Shown here: positions 33,305 through 47,700 of the stretch, piece after piece
Layout: the number at the start of each line of letters is the position of its first letter
Position numbering within the stretch: the stretch's first letter is position 1
Assembly: GCF_000001735.4 (NCBI RefSeq)
Contig: NC_003074.8
Coordinates: 21,769,261 to 21,833,260, forward strand
Length of the DNA stretch: 64,000 bases
From: Arabidopsis thaliana
Taxonomy: Eukaryota; Streptophyta; Magnoliopsida; Brassicales; Brassicaceae
Direction: 5' to 3'
The notes under the pieces: model-generated
The model's input: the letters and a program-made list of their open reading frames with translations, nothing else
The model's database searches: none
What the model was told of the DNA's origin: nothing
Translations under genes and position numbers: made by a program

Positions 33305-33362
33305 TGTGCATTCCACAAACCAAATTAGTCTTCACTGTGCATTCCACAAACCAAATTAGTCT
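33305..33362. repeat. Tandem duplication, two copies of a 31-bp period
   Basis: TGTGCATTCCACAAACCAAAT plus TAGTCT occurs twice, unchanged over 27 bases, immediately after the exon 3 relic. The lack of divergence shows that it is recent. Confidence 0.9.
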
Positions 33363-33754
33363 CCTTCCTTTTTTCTTGTAATCATAATTAAAGATTCATT
33401 GATGGTGTCCTCCATTCCCTTATCATTTTATTAGTTGTCACTTGTCTCATATATTCAAGAGTAGTATAAAGAACAATTTACACAAAATAATGTAATTATT
33501 CTGATAGAAATCGAATGTAAATTGACATTACCAATTTTTTATATACAATACCAATTTTCACACTTTTATTCATGACAAGAACATTTACAACTATGATAGG
33601 AGTATACAACCAATCACAAAATGCAATACACAACTATATTTAATTACATTTACGTTTTTTTTTTTTTACCACATGATTGATTAGTTAATATCAATTTAAA
33701 GCAGTATATGAATATCATGATCAGAGTAAAAATTCATTTAAAACGTCACTTAAA

Positions 33755-35838
33755 TTATAAAAGGCCAGAGTCGAAAACGACACCTGTTGACGGCAACCAA
33801 GAATTCCCGTCAATGAAACCCGAAACAGTAAACCCTTGAGCTTCAGTCAACGTCAACGCCGGGTGATACCCGGCCCAACTAACCCGACCCGACACCGATG
33901 ATCCAGGACCCGAATTCCCAAATTCTCCGTAATAAAGAGTCTTCAAAGCAAAGTTACTCGACCAAGGAGACCAACCCGAAGGGTGAATCGAGCCGTCTAT
34001 AAACGATTGCATCACAACAGTCCTCGAATACTGCTTCCATGGACGACCCAAGTAAGTCTTGGTCGAACCGGTTATTCTGCAATTATGGATAGAAATACCG
34101 GTGTTCTGGTTCGGGTCGGACCGGCCTTGGGCCGTGACGTAGTTCTGGTCCGAGGAGCCTTTACGAGATACGAGGTTGCAGCTTTGGAAAACGACGGCAG
34201 AGTTTCCGAAGATGAAATCGACGGTGCCTGTTATGTCGGTTTCTCTATAGAACTGTCGTTTGGAGAGAGTGTAGAGTGAGTCTTGGTACCCATCTATTGA
34301 GCATCTGTATACCACGGACCTATCTGATCCGACCCGTAATGCTACAGCTTGCTCCGAGTTTGGTCCGGCACTGTTCACGAATGTTATGTCTCGAGCTATG
34401 AATCCATCTCCCATGGCGGCTTCCATAATTAAACCAAAATTTGGAAAGGGTTTAGTACTTCAATGAGAAACAAACCTTAAAATATAAAACTGTGAAGTTG
34501 ACCGAAACAAAACCTTAAAATACAGCATAAAATATCATAAATAGAAAATATAACACTTCTCTGAATTACCTTAGTTACATGTAAAGAAAAAAACATGAGA
34601 GTATTTTAACACAATCAACTTGTAAAATTGTAAATATTTAAACGAAAAAACTAACCTAAAATAACACATAAGAATACAATAATTTATTACTTGGATCTTT
34701 TAAACATCTTGACTTATTTAAGGATAGCCATTAGTTCTTGATTCAGAAATTTTGGTTTTCTAAATTTGAATAGAAAAACAGCCTATATGAAGGGGAAAAA
34801 AAATTCTATACTATAAAAAGTCATTTACTAAATGATTTGATGCAATGGTATTAAAAAAAAAAATTGTTCACTGAATTGAATAATTTAGTAATTAATTTTA
34901 GTGAAAATCTCACCGACAGTAGCGGATTGGTAAGTATTCCAGCCGCCTCTGTTACTTCTGCTACCGACAATGACTGTTTTGCCCTTCCCGTCACCGACCA
35001 ACATAACGTTCTTCTGTTTGCTCGGAATATTCAGATTCTCTTTATAGGTTCCGGCTGTTAAATGGATTACGCTTCTGCCACTTCCCTTCTCCAAAGACGC
35101 CAACGCTTCGGCTACGCTCATGTGAGTCCCGCTTCCGTCGGCTGCCACCACAGCGTGAGGTCTCAGCTCTTCTACTGAAGCTTCTAAAAGCTTCCGGTCT
35201 GACGAAGAAACCCACGTCGGAAAATCATGATCGGACAACAGTTTCCGGCCACCAGTTAGATTAGACGAAGAAGAACTCTTCTGTTTATCAGACACGAACA
35301 TGTCTAGTGAATTGGTCAGTAAACCGGTGAGGTTTCTTGCGAAAGAATCTATCGCAATTCCTTCTTTGTTGAAGCTAGATTTCTCACTGAGGCTTTGCTT
35401 ACATGTCTCTTGATTAGTCAACGCCGCGCTTAGCCACGTATGTACATCATCATTGACGTGATCTTTACGCTTGATGACAACGATGCGATACAACATGTCG
35501 AGGGTGTCGTCAAGCAGCTCAAGGCAGTCGTTGACAGGATCTAGCATGAGGGTTTGAGAAGTACGGTGCGAAAGCGTGAGATTAAAGGCGAGAGAACGAG
35601 CAAAGAGAGCGTGGTCCAAGCTGAGTTGGACTGAGCTGAGAAACCCTTTGTTGGAAGAAGTTGAGGGTTTGGTTCTCGAAGATGAATCGGAGTTTGGGTG
35701 TCTTGAGATTTTTGTGAATTTAGAGTTTGATGAATGGGCAAATACTGAAGTCTGAAGGGACAAGAGGTTCAAGACTAGGAACAACATTAGTTTGATCCCG
35801 AACTTATGATTTGGTAATGAGAATGATGTAGTTGCCAT
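33755..35838 (-). CDS. PME35: Pectin methylesterase with pectinesterase-inhibitor pro-domain
   Basis: Two exons (35838-34914 and 34419-33755) join to 529 residues, fitting PME35 (At3g59010, also listed as PME61). Residues about 12-34 form a signal peptide or anchor for secretion. Residues about 65-185 are the PMEI-like pro-domain. Two RKLL processing sites (198-201 and 215-218) separate it from the catalytic domain, which starts VVAADGSGTHMSVAEAL. Active-site elements are QAVAL (Gln332), YQDSLY (Gln354, Asp355), VDFIFG (Asp376) and LGRPWKQYSRTV. The enzyme removes methyl groups from homogalacturonan in the cell wall after the pro-domain is cut off; PME35 is reported to strengthen inflorescence stems. 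The exon 2 acceptor (GAAG before CCGCCATGG) is unusual in lacking a long pyrimidine tract. The intron (494 nt) is AT-rich with nothing else visible. Confidence 0.93.
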
Positions 35839-38800
35839 TGTGATATATGTGCAACTTTGATGATTCGTGTGTAGTAGAGAAGAAGTGTTATGTGATTGCT
35901 AATCTATATATAGTTTCGTAATAAACTACTACTAGGTTATTAAGAAAAAAAACTAAACTAGAACTAGGTGTACGAAGAACCTTTTGAAGAGGAGGTGGAC
36001 CAAATTCATAAATTCGAGTTCCGAAGGACAAGGTTGGGAAGAGACTTTTTATTAATGTATTATTGCCCGTTATGATACATCGGGTTAGAAAAATTACGAG
36101 TGGAAATACTCTTAAGAAAAAAAGGTCATATATCTTTAGATCAATATTATTACATTTCTAAGAAAACTCAAATGATAAGTTTATTTGAATTGATTAGCAT
36201 ATTTCTTACCGTTTTCTTAAAATCTTATTTTTGATTGAAAACTATATATTTATAAAGAGATATAGTTTTATTGAAAACTATAGTTTTACTGTAATGTTGT
36301 CATGTTGAAACTGTTGACATATCAACATAGCGTTTAACTTACTTGTGGTTTTAAGTTTTAGTGAATCAGTCAATATAAACTAAATAAATTTTCTTATATA
36401 TAAAGAATATTACATTTGATCGAGTTTTGTAAACAATTGGTTGTATTAGTGACAATAATGTGTGAGTTACTTCGATGGTAAAAAAAAAAACTGATCTAAA
36501 TTTTTTTCAATCATACTTTGTCAACATCAATGTGTTTCCGTTTTCAAATAGATTGACGGTTCCAAAATAAATAAAGTTTCATACTTAATACATCCGTGGT
36601 TGTAATTAATTCTTTCACGATTTTACTTCTACGCAGAATAGAATCTTGTAGGTGTATGATTTGACTATTTTCTTCTCCATTTTTATTTCTTGTTATTACT
36701 TCATGACTCTTAAGCTTCAACCAATTATATAGGAAAACGAATAAGGAAATTATTATATATAAACCTATTGAAGAATAATCCAATTTTGAACCTTTTTGGA
36801 TATAAGACAGCCACCATCTCTTCCTGTCCGGTAATAATTGATGGCTTTTTGAAAGGTTGATTTGTTTTTGTTTCTCAACATTTTATTGGTTTACAGTGAT
36901 ACATTATCTCTTTATGTTTTTCGATTACAATTTACGAATTTTTATTGTTTCTAAAAACTATAAATTTATAATGATTCGACGACAAAAAGAAAATTTTGTT
37001 TTTATTTAAAAGTTAAGAAGAAATGTTGCATGAGATGTAAATGTTATAACAACTTTTGAATAAGTGTTTCTTAATTAAATGATTATATAAATGGACCCCG
37101 ATATTAATTGTTCTATGTATGTAATGATTTTAATGCAAACCCTTAGACAAAAGCAGAAACCTTTAGTTGGGCTTTAGATGTTGCCAGACTGTAGCAAATT
37201 AGTAATTAGTATTTGATGTGCATGCTAGCACCTATTTTTCGTCTCTTTACGATTCTGCGGATGTATATGATGTGTTAACTTTTTTCAGAAAAACTTTTTT
37301 CTGTAATTAGTGGTTTAAATCTTATAGGATTGTCTGATTTATGGTCGATTTGATTACAAAAAGTTAAGCAGAACTTGGTACTTGGTCCTTGGTAGGTCCT
37401 TGGTGAGGATTTTCAAAAACTATATCAACAAAACATGATTGACCATGATATATCTACAAACTTGAACTGTTTAGAACGTTATATCGATATTTGAATCAGA
37501 GTTTCAATTCCAAAAGAAGTTTCATATATATTTCCGTGGAAAAAAAATTCACATTTAGGGTTCTCTTTTTATTGAGCTAATTATCAGCTAATGCGTAGTT
37601 AAGGTTGTAAACATTTTTGTTGATCTAAAGTTAAGTATTCCAAACCAATTAAACGATATGCGGATGCGAGAGATAGTTTTTAGTTACGTACCAAAGTATT
37701 ATTGAGAAATTTAAGACGAATTAATAGCGCATGATATCTGCATGGATAAATGATTCCACCTAACGCACATGGATATGTAAATTTGTAATTAATGAGATAG
37801 ATATCTTTTTCTCGGAGACCCTAGCTCTTATAAGATTTAATGGCCGCGACACACGTCACTCGTCGTCGTCACTGCATGCTACTCAACGACTTGGACCCGC
37901 CGGGAACAAATTTAAGCCGCAACTAAATTTCAATTATTCAAAGAGAACTTGTCGATTCTCATTTAGTGTATTAGAATTTGTATTACTTTTAGTATAATAC
38001 TACCATGATTAGAGTTTTTCGTGTCAAAAACCTCAATTCATATTAAATGTGTTTACGGATTTTGTCCATTTAACAGTATTAATGTCTACAGAAATATCTA
38101 CGTAGAAAATTTGTGTTACTCCATTAATCTGATGTTAATGGAAGTTGGAGAGTGAAGAGATCACATTATGATATCTCGACTCTATATGAGCCAGCTGTTA
38201 GTATCTTTATATAATATTTGAACTTATATCGCATGGAAATTGTGTAAGATGAAACTTTACAATGATATTAGGTTAATGTCCAAAAAAATCAAAAATAACA
38301 AATAAAATGAAAAAGTGAGCTGAAGAAATGAGCCATAAATATGTTTAAGAATATGTGGGCCAAAAGGAATTGCACATTTCGATGGTAAGGCACAGTTTTA
38401 GGGTTAGATCATATGCTTAGTAAATAATCCTATCATGCAACGATATATGTTATCAATAAACAAGTAGAGATTCGAACAAGATTATGGTTTGATAATAGTA
38501 AATGTTGGTCCCCCGTAGTCCGATACAATATAAAGGCTACTATATCTTTATTTTATATAGGGAGAATAACGTAGGTTAAGTCATGCATGAGGGGATGAAA
38601 TATTATAAATTGATAAAAACAAAAAAAAACAATTCCAATACTTCGTAGGAAAATAAATAATTTTGAAGTACTGCAGAATGGACGGAACAAAGTGGGTGGG
38701 TTTTGCTTTTAGGTGACCTCTATAGTATCAATTATAATCCTTAAATTTGTAGTAGTACCAAAATGCTAGAAGATAGAATCTTCTTTTAACTCTCATGGGA

Positions 38801-41141
38801 GAATAAAGAAAACATATTCCGTTCATATTTATAGAAATATAGACACACACGTAAACACAAAAAGAAAGAAAGAAAATATGAGGAAGATTAGCGAAACAAG
38901 AAGTCTACCACTTGGGCCATGGAGATGTCTTTGTCTGTGAGTTGAAATCTGAGCTGGAAAACATGCATGCCACTAAAGACTAAACACATTGATGCTCTAT
39001 AGTACCTATACTCATGGATTTATAGATTTAAATCATTTTTTCTAATACTAATCACGATCAATATGATCGTTTCTTTTTCATTCTATCGCAACTTTAGACT
39101 AGAAATTTCAAGATTCATCTCGATATCGTTCTGGAAAATACGATCATTAAGAAAATATACTGTCCATACATATCTATCTATAATATATAGATAATAGATC
39201 CATGAGTCATCCCTCATGCGTAAAAGTTGAGAACGATATTTTTACCACTCGATTACCATCTATTCATTACAAAAAATATTTAGTACGTACTATTTTAAAG
39301 TTTTTTTTTCTTGTTTAAATGTATATTAAGATTTGAATCGCAAGGAATTAAAACGGACCCAATAAATATTAAGACGATCGATGGTTGTAGAATGAAGCCA
39401 AAGAATTGACTTATTAAATTAGAGGAGGTGAAGTCAGCAAGTATCATGTTCGCGTACACAAAAATACTATCCCCTCGATTTTTCTTTGCAACATTTACTA
39501 GTATTTATGAATAAAGCATAATGATCATATGAATTATGTGGATATAGGTAATTCACTGGTATTGTTATCATGTCCGCATTCAGATTCAACACAAAAAGTT
39601 TTTGATTGGATATTATATGAGATTTTTACAAGAAAATATGTTATGATCTATTGTCAAAGAGCATTCTAACATGTAATACAATTATTTGTATTAGTGTTGT
39701 TGTTGTGAATTACTACCTTGAATCAAATCTGCATTTATGCACGTTGATGATAAAATAAAATAAAATTATAGACATTGTATGGTTATCAAAAGAAGATACA
39801 TACATAGTACTACAAATTTAGGATTAGAAAAGATTAGACGGGTTAAATTTCCGGTTGTGGGTGCGTAACAAATCAATCGACAACTTACAATCCATAAGTT
39901 TTTCGCCAAAAAGGCCAAAGATAACGAATATGATGGTCTATCACTATTTTGTGAACGTCAATTACTACTTAGTCATTGACCTTATTTAACTAACTACTAG
40001 TATTGAACTATATATATACCCCTTTTTATAAGTTACACGTATATATACCCCAATCAATTGGATTAACTGCAAAAAAATCACTTTCATGGAAATTGGTCGT
40101 ATTCTCGATCCATTAACCTCGTAATAATAATATGTCAGTCTGTCGGCTGTCTTCGAATTATCTTGCCCTTGTAAAGATGAAGATTGGTTTATCAAATAAA
40201 TAAAACTAGAAAAAGCTTTAGAAATGAATGCAGACTAATGAATACGATTAAGGGATTGAAATTGATTGATTTGATTTCGATTGTAAAAAGCACGAAAACG
40301 AAGGTTTTAGAAGTGTCATTGGCACCTAACGCTTTTGTTATAATTCGTTTAACAGAAACGAAAAGTCATTAGTCCACAGATTTATATACATTTCAATACT
40401 AATTAATAAAGGCAAACAAAAAGAGCTAATTTTAACTCTTCATAATTTCTTGTCATTGGCAAAGAAAATATGAAAGACACTCAACGAACGGTATGTGTAG
40501 GTTCACCCTTCTAGAAGTGTCATTCGAATTGCAAAATAAACGTCTTCAACCAAATGAGGAAATGGTTTCAATATCATCGAAACTCGAAAGATAGCATCAC
40601 TTTTTTTTGTTCTCTAGTTCTTATGATTTTAAAATGAAGGTTCTAATTAATTAAACAATGTGGATTTGACAAAGGTGAAAATACCTTAATCTTAAAAATA
40701 GATATCATTGTTTTGATAAACCCTGAATGATGCACTTGATCTAATCATAACATAAGTTGACGACGAAAAACCCTAATAAGTAAACCATACTTTTTTTTAC
40801 ATACTTACAAAACTTTATAAAAAAAAAAATCCGAAAACTGTAATCATAATTGATATTACAATACTGATATAATTAATCTGTTGACTTCGAGCATTAACAC
40901 AAATAAAATTTGTGTATCATTTTACTATAAACAATCATGGAAGAGTAGATATTTGAGCATATTAACATATGACATATCAAACAATGACCATTATTATGCA
41001 AATATAATTCTAATCTTATGGTAGTAATTCAATAAGTTTATAATTATCGTATGACAAAGATTAACAAAGCAAAAAGCAGAAAATTCGTCGTTTATTACAA
41101 TCGAGATCTACTTGAAATCAAAATTACAGACAGTGAATGGA
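35839..41141. other. Gene-poor AT-rich region, about 5.3 kb
   Basis: The right-hand part beyond about 41250 leads into the 3' flank of the importin gene; the left end holds the PME35 promoter. Between them I find no open frame longer than about 80 codons, no known family motif and no terminal repeats of a transposon. Short features only: a duplicated TATATATACCCC (about 40010 and 40040) and a TTGGTACTTGGTCCTTGGTAGG cluster near 37375. A few short open stretches (for example 36544-36783, 39986-40195) have AT-driven composition and no similarity that I know. Confidence 0.5.
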
Positions 41142-41244
41142 GTGATATAGCATTACACGTGTGGAGAAACAAGTGCGAAGTCAATATGGAAAATAATTAA
41201 ATAAGAGAGTCTGGAGTTTCCACACACGTGTAATGATATATCAC
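41142..41244. repeat. Imperfect inverted repeat, 29-bp arms and 45-bp loop
   Basis: The left arm (41142-41170) and the reverse complement of the right arm (41216-41244) match at 26 of 29 positions. Both contain the core CATTACACGTGTG, with a G-box-like ACACGTGT. RNA from either strand would fold into one long hairpin. It lies about 470 bases 3' of the importin stop codon. It could be a small MITE, a hairpin small-RNA precursor or a paired bZIP/bHLH site. Confidence 0.85.
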
Positions 41245-41712
41245 AGAGCTTGATTGGCGATGGCTGGGAACGAACAGTGTAAAGAACGACTCAAATCAAG
41301 CAATAATAAATGTGACAAACATAGATAATAGTAATAAAAAAAAACTATGTGCTTTTTTTTTATATATGCCTCCAAAATCCCAATCGGAGAACATAAAACC
41401 CCCCAAAGGGTTTCTGTGTTCTGTCTGAAATGAAATAAAATAAAGAAAACCCGAAATGGGTTTAGTCTTTTGTCTTGTTGGTCTTATGGATGATTAAAAC
41501 AAAAAAAAAGAATGATGATGATGATGATGAAATGCAAAACTGGAGATGGCAGAGATTGGTCTCTCTTAAGACATGAACTGACTAATGAGAGTCGACCAGA
41601 CTCACCTCTACAAGCCTCTCTACTTTTGAGGAATATAAAGAGGCTTATGAAAAAATGCAGCCAATTGAGAGCGCCAACGATTGGTTTTTCAAGGACTGAG
41701 CCGTGGATAAAA

Positions 41713-44700
41713 TCAGGAAGCAACCGTTGCAGAAGATTGCTTCTCAAGTTTCTCCTTTAGAATCTCTGCTCTTCTCAGCTCCGTGTGTTGAGCTATTGTG
41801 CTTGCGAGTCCATGGTAGTGCGGGTCTAGTGTCTGGGTAAGGCTTTGGAACCTTGGCGAGTCTGATACTTGCATTGCTATTACAAAAAGAAGGAAATTAG
41901 ATGACAATATGTCAAATATATATACATGGAAAAAACAATATATAGAGTATCAGTTCTCTTGTACCTGTGACTGCATCCATGAAGAGTACGAAAGGATCCA
42001 CTTCATCAATTGGAGATTCTAATTCCTCGTCATCGCTAAAATCATCGTCTGAAAAGTCATCATCATCGCTGTAAGAGCGGAAGTCCTTTGCCTAATGATA
42101 ATACACAAAGGAAGTAACTTAGTGAGCTACTACGACTAGCAAATTTCACATTTCATGAGATCAGAGTAGAGGATTAGTTTAGGGTCAAAGAAGACAGACC
42201 TGTGCTGCTAACTTGCGGAGTGTACTTCCATCAGTTTCATCTGGATTCTCGTCATCGCCGTCCTCATCTTCATCATCTGTTTGGAATTCATCCATGTCGT
42301 CATCATCACCATCTTCATCTTCTTCTTCCTCTTCTGCCTTTGCCGCTTCTGTCACAAATGTTCAAATAGGAATATCAGCGAGGTCTGTTATAAGAAAAAT
42401 GAGAGATATGAAAAGTCACTGACCAGCAAGTTGATCCTTGTATGCCACTAAAAGCTCGAGAAGAGCCCTGAATACATGTGGCAAGACCTCTCCAGGCAAT
42501 TGACCAGCTGGAAGGCTGAAAAGTGATGTCAACCCCAAGATGCAAACTTTCTTATCATGTTCTCTGCATGTGAACCAAGGAAGAATGTTATCTTGAAAGA
42601 AATGTGAGGAGAAGAGAGAGGAGAGAGTGAGATAGAGGTTAAAAAAATTTAGATTCACCCACCTCTTGAAGTTAGAACGTGCACCACTCTTCTTCTTTTC
42701 TTGCAGCATTTGGAACCATAGAGTAAAAATTTCTGTTGCGATACCAAATCGTTGCAGTATGCCAAGTGCCAAAGGGGTATTGTAGTAAAAGGCATTTGCA
42801 ACCTGCCCAAGGGTATCAAAGCAGTACATTCAGCAATTAATGCCAATCCTTAGCTTAACTCAGTGACAGACAGCTTAAAAAAAGTAGTAATTAACTCTAT
42901 GAAGCTAAAAATAACTGCCGCTACTTTCCTTACCACTTCAACCAGAAGGCACTTGAAGGAAGATTTCTCAGCACCGCGTAGCCGATCAAGTGTGATTCTC
43001 AGGTAGGGTTCTACCCATTGATCCACCTGGCCCTTGCATGTCTGAAGCACTATCCCTAATAGCTTCGGAGCTGGCTCGAGGTCACTGTCATCAATATTTT
43101 TATTCGCCATAAGCTGCACATGAGAAAGATTTAACAAGTTAAACCAACATAAGTATGTGTACGGTGGAAGGAAAAAAAGGATGAGGCCATCTACTGTTTT
43201 GTTTATACGAGTAAACGTACAGAAACTATCAGATAGTGAGCTTACCACAGATATCACATTCCAAAGATTTTGCTGGTAATCTGGTTCCTTGCAAGTAAGA
43301 TAATGCCCAGTCCCCCTGGATATATAGTTGTGCAACGGGACCAATATATCTAATATTATCCAATAGGACGATCAAAGAAAAAGGAAACTAAATTAGGAAA
43401 ATAAAATGAAACTTTATGAAAATGGAAACGGCAAAAAAAAACCCACTACCGGTATCGTACTTGGGAAAAAGTCAATAGCCCAATCCACGAGTGCTTCCAT
43501 CATTAAAGGCCATAGACTCCACATCTCCAATGATATTGTAGGTGAAAAAGTAGTAATATATGAGACGATCTCCAGAACCTCTTCAAACACATCTGGCCAT
43601 AATGAATGAATGACCATGATTAAAACAAACTCCACATGTGGCATAAACCACAATGCGTTCAAAGGAACCCAAGAAATGACTAACATGTCAAAATATATGG
43701 AGTCTCTTAAAACATTATGCATACCTTGACCATCAGTTGTCAGCATTTTCCGCATTATTGGCAGTAACTGTGGTTCAATCTGACCATAAAGATGAGGGAG
43801 ACTACTGATAGATTCAAGAATGGTACTGATGGCACGGAGACATCCCACTGCAGCCAATGCACCAGCATCATCAGTTTCATCATCACCGTTGTCAGTGTCG
43901 ATACACCTCCAGAAAGCACTGGCCTGGAATTAATTAACAAGAACAAGGTATATTAGTGCCAAACGTAAAACAACACTCAAAATGGGGACACAACAGAATA
44001 TTATCTTACCAAGTTTTGGCACAAACCCAAAGCATACGGAGAAATCTCCTCTCCAAACTTATACACAATAGTCTCTAATGTAAAAGCAAGGTCTTCGTTT
44101 TCAACTTCCTTCATTAGCTTGAAAAATTCTGCACAGCACAAGTCCACCTCAATTATTTCAGTAGATTAACATGATGTTTGGTTTTAGCAAATCATTCGTA
44201 AAGCATACCATCAAGAAGTTGAGGAAGAACTGGGCGGATTTCATCTAAATCTGCAGGGCAAATACAGTTAGTTGAATTTCTACTAATCCACGTTAATACA
44301 AAAAAATCAGGAGAAGGAAAAAGGGCGGGGAAATCTTAGGAAGAGATAGAAACATATTTTTGGTGGTGCCGATACTTACCTTTGCAGGCTTCAATAAATG
44401 AACGCAAAGCAAAAACTGAATCCACCCGAACAGGAAGTTCTAGATCACACATTCCGGAGATAACACAATGCAATGCCTTTGAAAAATTGCTCTGGTCTGA
44501 GAAATCGATATTGGCGTACTGCCCTGCAACCCACGCAGCCTACAAACAGGAAAAATGAGGAGAAATAAGCTCGACAAGTTATAGTATCCACGTGGTGAAA
44601 GCAATATGGATGATGCAACATCGTTTAACACAAGTTGCTTTGTCGCAGCAGCGTCTAAGCAGGCATATCATATACCACAAAGAATCTTCCTTCAAGAAAC

Positions 44701-47700
44701 TTTACATGGTAGTGATGAACAAGTATTTCAGTTGCAGCGGCTTCACAAAGTAGTTATAGAGAAATGCAAGCATTTGGAAGGATGGAGAAAAATCTTAAAA
44801 CATCTTCAAGCACATGCATAAATGATAATGAATAAAAGTATAATTTGCATAACAGAAACGGACAAGAAGGGGGCTTAAGCATCAAAAAAGAAGTCACCAA
44901 AACCTTAGCTCTAAGATGACCAGCTGGGCTGCTAAATTCAGGAAAAACATGTTGCACTAACATATTCTCCAGCTCAGATTTGTAGGGTTCAGTTTGCCTA
45001 AGTTTATCACAAAGTGTCCCAACAGCAAGCAGAGCACCATCCTTAAGGCGATAAGGCTTGTTTTCCAGAGATGCTTCATTATATCTAAAACAAATAAACA
45101 AAGTAACTATATCATGTGATGATGTCACAATTATATAATACCCTTTTCTATTATTTGTAGATAAAGTTTGAAGGTAACCTCTTAAAAATGTCCACAACGA
45201 ACTGTATAAATTTTGGGAAGTTTTCTTTTCCACGCTTTCTGACCAGCTCAGTCACAAAGTCCATAGACGCAGTCCTGGGACTGTATAAATCTTCAATTAT
45301 ATCTGTAGAACAGGTAATGTTGTTATAAAAATATATGTTTTCGGATTATCCAAACAAGACTAGGAAGACATTAACAACATACCATAACCCTTCCTTACAT
45401 ACTCATGCGGGTCTTCATCCCAAAGCATTTGATCATTATCATTGAAACACATAAGTGGGAAAACTATTTCAAATAGGAGAGTGTTAAGGTGGGGCTGCAG
45501 TAAGTTGTACATGCTACTCTTCGAGATACTGCAAAAAACACAAATAGCCATAAGAAGTCTAGAACCCAATAAATGAAAACGAAAATCTAGATACACAACC
45601 ATTATCAGTTTTCAAGGAAACAATAGAAACTGCAACTAGAAAATCTACCCAAAACATTCTACCAATGGCTCTGACAACAGGCTGTGAGAAAAAGTATGAT
45701 TACACCAACGGTTTTATAAAATCAAAAGAAAATATAACTAACAAAACTCTCCAATAAAGCCAAAAATATCATATCATGGGGACATCACGTGCAATGATTT
45801 TTCCAGTTTAATTGATCCAGAGAACTCATATTCAGATAAATTTCTAAAATTGATCAAAAGTAGGCCATATAGAACATCCGACCTGTTGCTTAGATATTGA
45901 AGAATTAGGTTGATGACTCTATCCGGAAGATATCCACCTATACGAATGGCATTCAACAATTTCAGGTGGCACTCTAATATCTTGGCTGCATAGTTTATCT
46001 GGAACATTTGAGCAAAGGCTTTGTTATCTGGATTCTGGAGTTTCAGATCTCCAAACCTATAACAAGTTTTCAAAACTGTTATTTAAGGTAGATGAACAAA
46101 TGCTAGGTTATAAGTTAACGGTAAGATTTTCATGTCCCCGCATACCGAGTGTATAGCCTGTTTAAGATATGAGCAATCCACTTCTTGGCCTTCCACCATC
46201 CCCAGGATTTTCTAAGCTCAGGGTCTTCAGGCTGGCCTTCTACGGGAACAGGACGTTCCAAAATGTTTAGGAACAGACCCATCCAAGCATTAAAAAAGTT
46301 TGGATCAAACAATGGTCTCGGAAGCTCTAGCTGTACGGAACAAGGATAAAAGAGAATTATATGAAAAAACTTCAAGGCAAACCACCGAAAACCCATAAAC
46401 TCCTTACAAAATTCAAAATCCACAAATTTCTTTAGTTGAAGCCAGGAAGCAGGCAGTGAAGAACCATTAATGATAATGACCACAAGATTTACAACTTACA
46501 TAAATACATGACCAGAATATCTTGCAAATAAGCTTGATATGGTCTGCCACTTCGAGAGAAGGATTTTCAACATGGACAAGATTGTTAAATATGTTCAACA
46601 GGTGGGGAAAAGTCTCCTCGACTACTCGGTGAATGGGTGCCCTATCTTCATCTGACTTAAACCTATAAACAGAACGTGGGAAAAGCAGAAAGAGAAATTT
46701 TTAAAAAAATGATTATATTTTTCATGATGTTTAATGTAATAACTGATAATCCGAACTCTTCGCAATAGACAGAAACCCCACAGCATGTAACCCCAACTTA
46801 CCTAAATGCACATCTCTTTTCTACTAATCTGCTACTGATAAATATGCCATGCTTTGCAAGTTCAAGAGTTGATACCATGGCAGAAACATAAGCAGGAGAT
46901 GGCAACAAAGATATGAACTCTCTATGACTATCAAAATTGACCAGAGTAGATAAAATCTACATATCACTATTAAGTGGCAAAAGGTGTAGAGGAACTATAA
47001 ATGGCCAGGGTTGTTTTCAGAGGAAGAACTAATAATAATAATAATATGATTGGCCAATTGCCAATCCTATGCTTATAACATGAACTATGAATGAGAAGGC
47101 AAAAACCTGAGCTAGAATTCTTACGCACATGGTGATTTCAGACAAACAGATTCATAACATAAATTTAAGTTGATAAAGCAGACTAACTCGTATTTTGAAG
47201 ATAGTATCCTCAAGACAAATAGCGCTCCATAAACTTGTGGTTTTTGCAAGTTTTGCTTCACCCAGTCCAGGAGTTCGGGCCATTGCTCAGGATAGTCAGC
47301 GTAAATTATGGTCTTCAGGCACTCTCCCATCTGAACTCTGCATCATACACACCAATAACGAGCAAGAATAAGGACCAAAAACAGAGGCTAGCTTTCCTAT
47401 CTATACTTCATTGTTAACATGTATGTGTAAATCAAGCCCATTTCACTCTACATAACACAAACATATCAGTCCGTAGACAAATTAACCAAAAAAAGTAGAT
47501 TGGTCTTAACGACTGCTGCAAGGTGTACACAAACTGCTACCTCAAAATCGGGGGCACTTGAGAGACAAATACAAGAATCTGGTTCCTGACAACATTCTTA
47601 TCACTTGGCAAGATTATGTTCTGGTCACCTGCATAACAAAACAAAAACAATGTAATCCAAGCAAACAGGTAACATAACAATATTTGATTAATAAACAAAC

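Noticed and set aside
33983-34279. 98-codon plus-strand open frame inside PME35
   Set aside because: It is antisense to the conserved catalytic exon of PME35 and has no family motif of its own; a coding shadow.
36544-40372. Short open frames in the gene desert (36544, 39986, 40184)
   Set aside because: AT-rich composition, no motifs, no splice partners and no homology known to me.
35839-41141. Search by eye for LTR, LINE or CACTA ends in the 5-kb gene-poor region
   Set aside because: No paired terminal repeats, target-site duplications or coding remnants were recognised; only the separate inverted repeat at 41142 stands out.
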